NCBI GenBank assembly: GCA_026991005.1
Contig: JALXCH010000336.1
Location: 1 to 5,633, forward strand
From: Calditrichia bacterium
Lineage (GTDB): Bacteria; Calditrichota; Calditrichia; RBG-13-44-9
DNA: 5,633 nucleotides
Direction of reading: 5' to 3'
The position numbers and the translations under genes are program-made. Positions 5,327 to 5,633 of the stretch are shown piece after piece. The notes beneath the pieces were generated by a model that made no database searches, was not told the origin of the DNA, and saw only the letters and a program-made list of their open reading frames with translations. Position 1 is the first letter of the stretch, and each line of letters begins with the position of its first letter.

Positions 5327-5633
5327 ATGAAAAACCTGATTCACATATTTACCCGGCGTTCCACCCTGTGGTTACTGGCATTTTATGTAACGCTTTCATT
5401 CTTACTCATGAATCTGAACGATCCGTTCATGATTCGCGGTTTGCGCATTGGAATGCTGCAGGCCATAAACTGGGTGAGTCGCATGGAGCACTTTCTGGAT
5501 TATGTGCGGGATTTAAAACAGGAGAACCGTGCTTTACGTCGGGAAAATTTGCAATTATCGTTGAATAACCAGCGGTTGCAGGAACTTATGCTGGAAAACC
5601 TGCGGCTGCGTCGTTTGCTGGGGCTCAAGCGTT
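5327..5633 (+). CDS. mreC: Rod shape-determining protein MreC (5' part, cut by the window edge)
   Basis: The open frame from ATG 5327 runs to the window edge, giving 102 residues without a stop. Residues 1-10 are polar and basic (MKNLIHIFTR). Residues 13-30 form one membrane segment (about TLWLLAFYVTLSFLLMNL), as expected for a bitopic inner-membrane protein with its bulk in the periplasm. Residues 55-100 are a charged, leucine-rich coiled coil ending in LENLRLRRLLGL. The 'EN-x-RLR-x-LL-x-L' ending immediately before the beta-barrel-like domain is the hallmark of MreC, and the position after mreB is conserved across bacteria. MreC links MreB filaments to the PBP2/RodA wall synthase. The start is set by AGGA at 5314-5317, 9 bases upstream, and an in-frame TAA at 5294. 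The C-terminal periplasmic domain is outside the window. Confidence 0.9.
   Translation, partial: MKNLIHIFTRRSTLWLLAFYVTLSFLLMNLNDPFMIRGLRIGMLQAINWVSRMEHFLDYVRDLKQENRALRRENLQLSLNNQRLQELMLENLRLRRLLGLKR

Noticed and set aside
5257..5568. A 103-codon + strand frame across the mreC start
   Set aside because: It is in a different phase from MreC, which has a membrane segment, coiled coil and conserved LRLRRLLGL; this frame shows no family features.
1..5633. Mobile element, CRISPR array, tRNA or defence system
   Set aside because: No transposase, integrase, spaced repeat array, cloverleaf or toxin-antitoxin pair is visible on either strand; all real frames are accounted for by housekeeping genes and the SusCD end.

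Overview
The window looks like an ordinary chromosomal stretch from a Gram-negative bacterium of the Fibrobacteres-Chlorobi-Bacteroidetes (FCB) group. The evidence is the end of a SusC/SusD nutrient-uptake pair and a purH-mreB-mreC linkage, which I recall from Bacteroidota genomes. Clear Shine-Dalgarno sequences (AAGGAGG, GGAGGG, GAGGG) precede several starts, and a near-perfect sigma70-type promoter precedes purN. Both fit a lineage outside Bacteroidota proper, for example Calditrichota or Ignavibacteriota-like, better than a typical Bacteroides. This placement is inference; no rRNA or marker phylogeny is available here.

Layout, all genes on the + strand. Bases 1-41 hold the last 12 complete codons and stop of a SusC/RagA-type TonB-dependent receptor. 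SusD/RagB lipoprotein follows at 102-1433, with an alternative in-frame start at 57, and ends at a strong intrinsic terminator (1460-1501). A gene-free gap of about 470 bases (1434-1902) carries several competing inverted repeats, an 11-bp-phased direct repeat and the purN promoter. Then come purN (1903-2532), purH (2547-4103) and mreB (4120-5151), separated by only 14 and 16 bases. A 175-base gap with a terminator-like hairpin leads to the 5' part of mreC, which runs off the right edge (5327-5633+).

Functionally there are two blocks. The first is the tail of an outer-membrane glycan or nutrient import locus: SusC channel plus SusD surface lipoprotein. The second is a probable operon joining the two 10-formyltetrahydrofolate-dependent steps of de novo purine synthesis (PurN, PurH) to the rod-shape elongation machinery (MreB, MreC). 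The purN promoter is the only convincing one I see, so mreB is probably at least partly co-transcribed with the purine genes. The hairpin after mreB probably lowers expression of mreC relative to mreB.

I found no mobile element, CRISPR array, RNA gene of a known family, or convincing new system. The most interesting material is non-coding: the 1588-1836 interval upstream of purN and the mreB/mreC spacer.
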